Below, one piece after another: positions 31,118 through 31,645 of a DNA stretch of 31,645 nt. Location: positions 1 through 31,645 of the IMG/VR virus record IMGVR_UViG_3300036846_000903. One strand, 5' to 3'. The notes under the pieces were generated by a model. It was given only the letters and a program-made list of their open reading frames with translations, was not told the origin of the DNA and did not search any database. The DNA comes from a virus. The position numbers and the translations under genes were made by a program. How positions within the stretch are numbered: position 1 is the stretch's first letter; the number at the start of each line of letters is the position of its first letter.

Positions 31118-31506
31118 TGCAAGGCTCGGCCAATCCGTTCTATGGCTCGCTCGCCTGGAAGAAGGCGAGGGCGGTGTGCTTGAAGCGCAATGGCTGGCAC
31201 TGCGAGCGGTGCGGTGGCAACGTGCAAGGACGTGGCCTGTCTCGGGTCAACCACAAGCAGTCCCTTGAGCAGCGGCCCGACTTGGGTCTGGTGCAGTCGA
31301 ACCTTGAAGTGCTGTGCCCTGCCTGCGACAACCGGTTCCACGCAGAGAAGGGCGGCGCTTCGCCTGACCGTGGTTGCGATGCGCGTGGCCTGCCACGCTC
31401 GCCCGCGCACCCATGGAATAGGGTCTCGGCGCTGCCAGCGGGGGGTGTCGGGGGGGGGCGTCGCTCAAAAAAGCGGCACTGCCGTTCCAGCGGCACACGA
31501 AGCTGA
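31117..31506 (+). CDS. HNH endonuclease next to terminase
   Basis: A 129-residue nuclease coupled to the GH5-like gene (TGATG). The motif is complete: Cys29/Cys32 and Cys67/Cys70 form the zinc site, with His46 (RVNHKQS), Asn62 (QSNLEVLC) and His75 (DNRFHAEK) as the H-N-H residues. In HK97-type cos phages an HNH protein encoded beside the terminases is needed for DNA cutting during packaging, and this gene lies directly upstream of terS on the circle. The tail after residue 80 is low-complexity and crosses a run of nine G at 31450-31458, where an assembly indel is possible. Confidence 0.88.
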   Translation: MQGSANPFYGSLAWKKARAVCLKRNGWHCERCGGNVQGRGLSRVNHKQSLEQRPDLGLVQSNLEVLCPACDNRFHAEKGGASPDRGCDARGLPRSPAHPWNRVSALPAGGVGGGRRSKKRHCRSSGTRS

Positions 31507-31513
31507 ATTTTCT

Positions 31514-31534
31514 GCGCGCGGAAATTCCGGGCGC
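31514..31534. repeat. Inverted repeat between HNH gene and terS
   Basis: GCGC, a mismatch, then CGGAA-A-TTCCG, a mismatch and GCGC form a 21-base near-perfect palindrome centred on 31524; its core is also bases 1-11 of the window. It lies just upstream of terS and could be part of the packaging-site (cos/terS-binding) region or a control site of terS. Confidence 0.45.
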
Positions 31535-31645
31535 CGTTGAAAGGGATCGCCATGCCTGCCGGCCGACCTCGCAAATCGCCCGAACTGCACGTCGTACAGA
31601 GCGGCGGCAAGCCGCGCAAGGAGGTGCGCGATCGCGAGGCGGTCA
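31519..31645. repeat. Terminal direct repeat, right copy
   Basis: Exact copy of bases 1-127, closing the circle. Annotation beyond 31518 duplicates the left end. Confidence 0.95.
31552..31645 (+). CDS. terS: Terminase small subunit, duplicate partial copy
   Basis: The first 94 bases of terS repeated by the circular overlap and cut by the end of the window. It is not a second gene. Its ATG corresponds to base 34. Confidence 0.93.
   Translation, partial: MPAGRPRKSPELHVVQSGGKPRKEVRDREAV

Overview
The window is a complete genome of a GC-rich temperate siphophage, not a chromosome fragment. Its first 127 bases recur exactly as its last 127 bases (1-127 = 31519-31645). It therefore reads as a circular assembly of 31,518 unique bp opened inside the small-terminase gene. 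The coding style (very GC-rich, ATGA start/stop overlaps throughout), the phage families and an attP core made of the 3' half of a tRNA-Cys(GCA) gene suggest a proteobacterial host. A betaproteobacterium is my best guess, but that is inference only.

Layout on the circle. (1) Packaging, 31117-3725: HNH endonuclease, P27-type small terminase, then a two-gene insertion (HTH-fused phage Dam-type adenine methyltransferase plus a putative PD-(D/E)XK nuclease), then the HK97-type large terminase. (2) Accessory segment, 3725-4924: a strong hairpin, a ribbon-helix-helix regulator, a two-gene minus-strand moron (secreted protein plus small zinc-ribbon membrane protein) and a candidate promoter facing the capsid genes. 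(3) Head and neck, 4925-11216: prohead protease fused to the major capsid protein, small genes, portal, a virion protein with a CBM5/12-like carbohydrate-binding segment, connector and head-tail adaptor. (4) Long flexible tail, 11232-22372: tube, two chaperones, completion proteins, tape measure, DUF1833-type protein, NlpC/P60 peptidase, gpJ-like tip protein, a fibre with a lectin-like region and a beta-helix tailspike. (5) Integration, 22373-24347: attP, arm-type repeats, terminator, tyrosine integrase and excisionase. (6) Leftward early operon, 24311-26629: five small or conserved early genes. (7) Immunity, 26817-27539: a short repressor without a peptidase domain, a divergent operator region and a Cro-like protein. 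(8) Replication and rightward early genes, 27560-29875: an initiator-like protein whose own gene carries five 10-bp iterons beside an A/G-rich stretch (a lambda-like origin), then five small genes in a coupled chain. (9) A GH5-like TIM-barrel protein (29960-31117) that seems to have lost its nucleophile glutamate, coupled to the HNH gene.

The least ordinary parts are the methyltransferase/nuclease pair inside the terminase operon, the probable pseudo-glycosidase next to the packaging genes, the protease-capsid fusion, the iteron origin, and the absence of any recognisable holin, endolysin or spanin. No reverse transcriptase, CRISPR array, complete tRNA gene or insertion sequence was seen.
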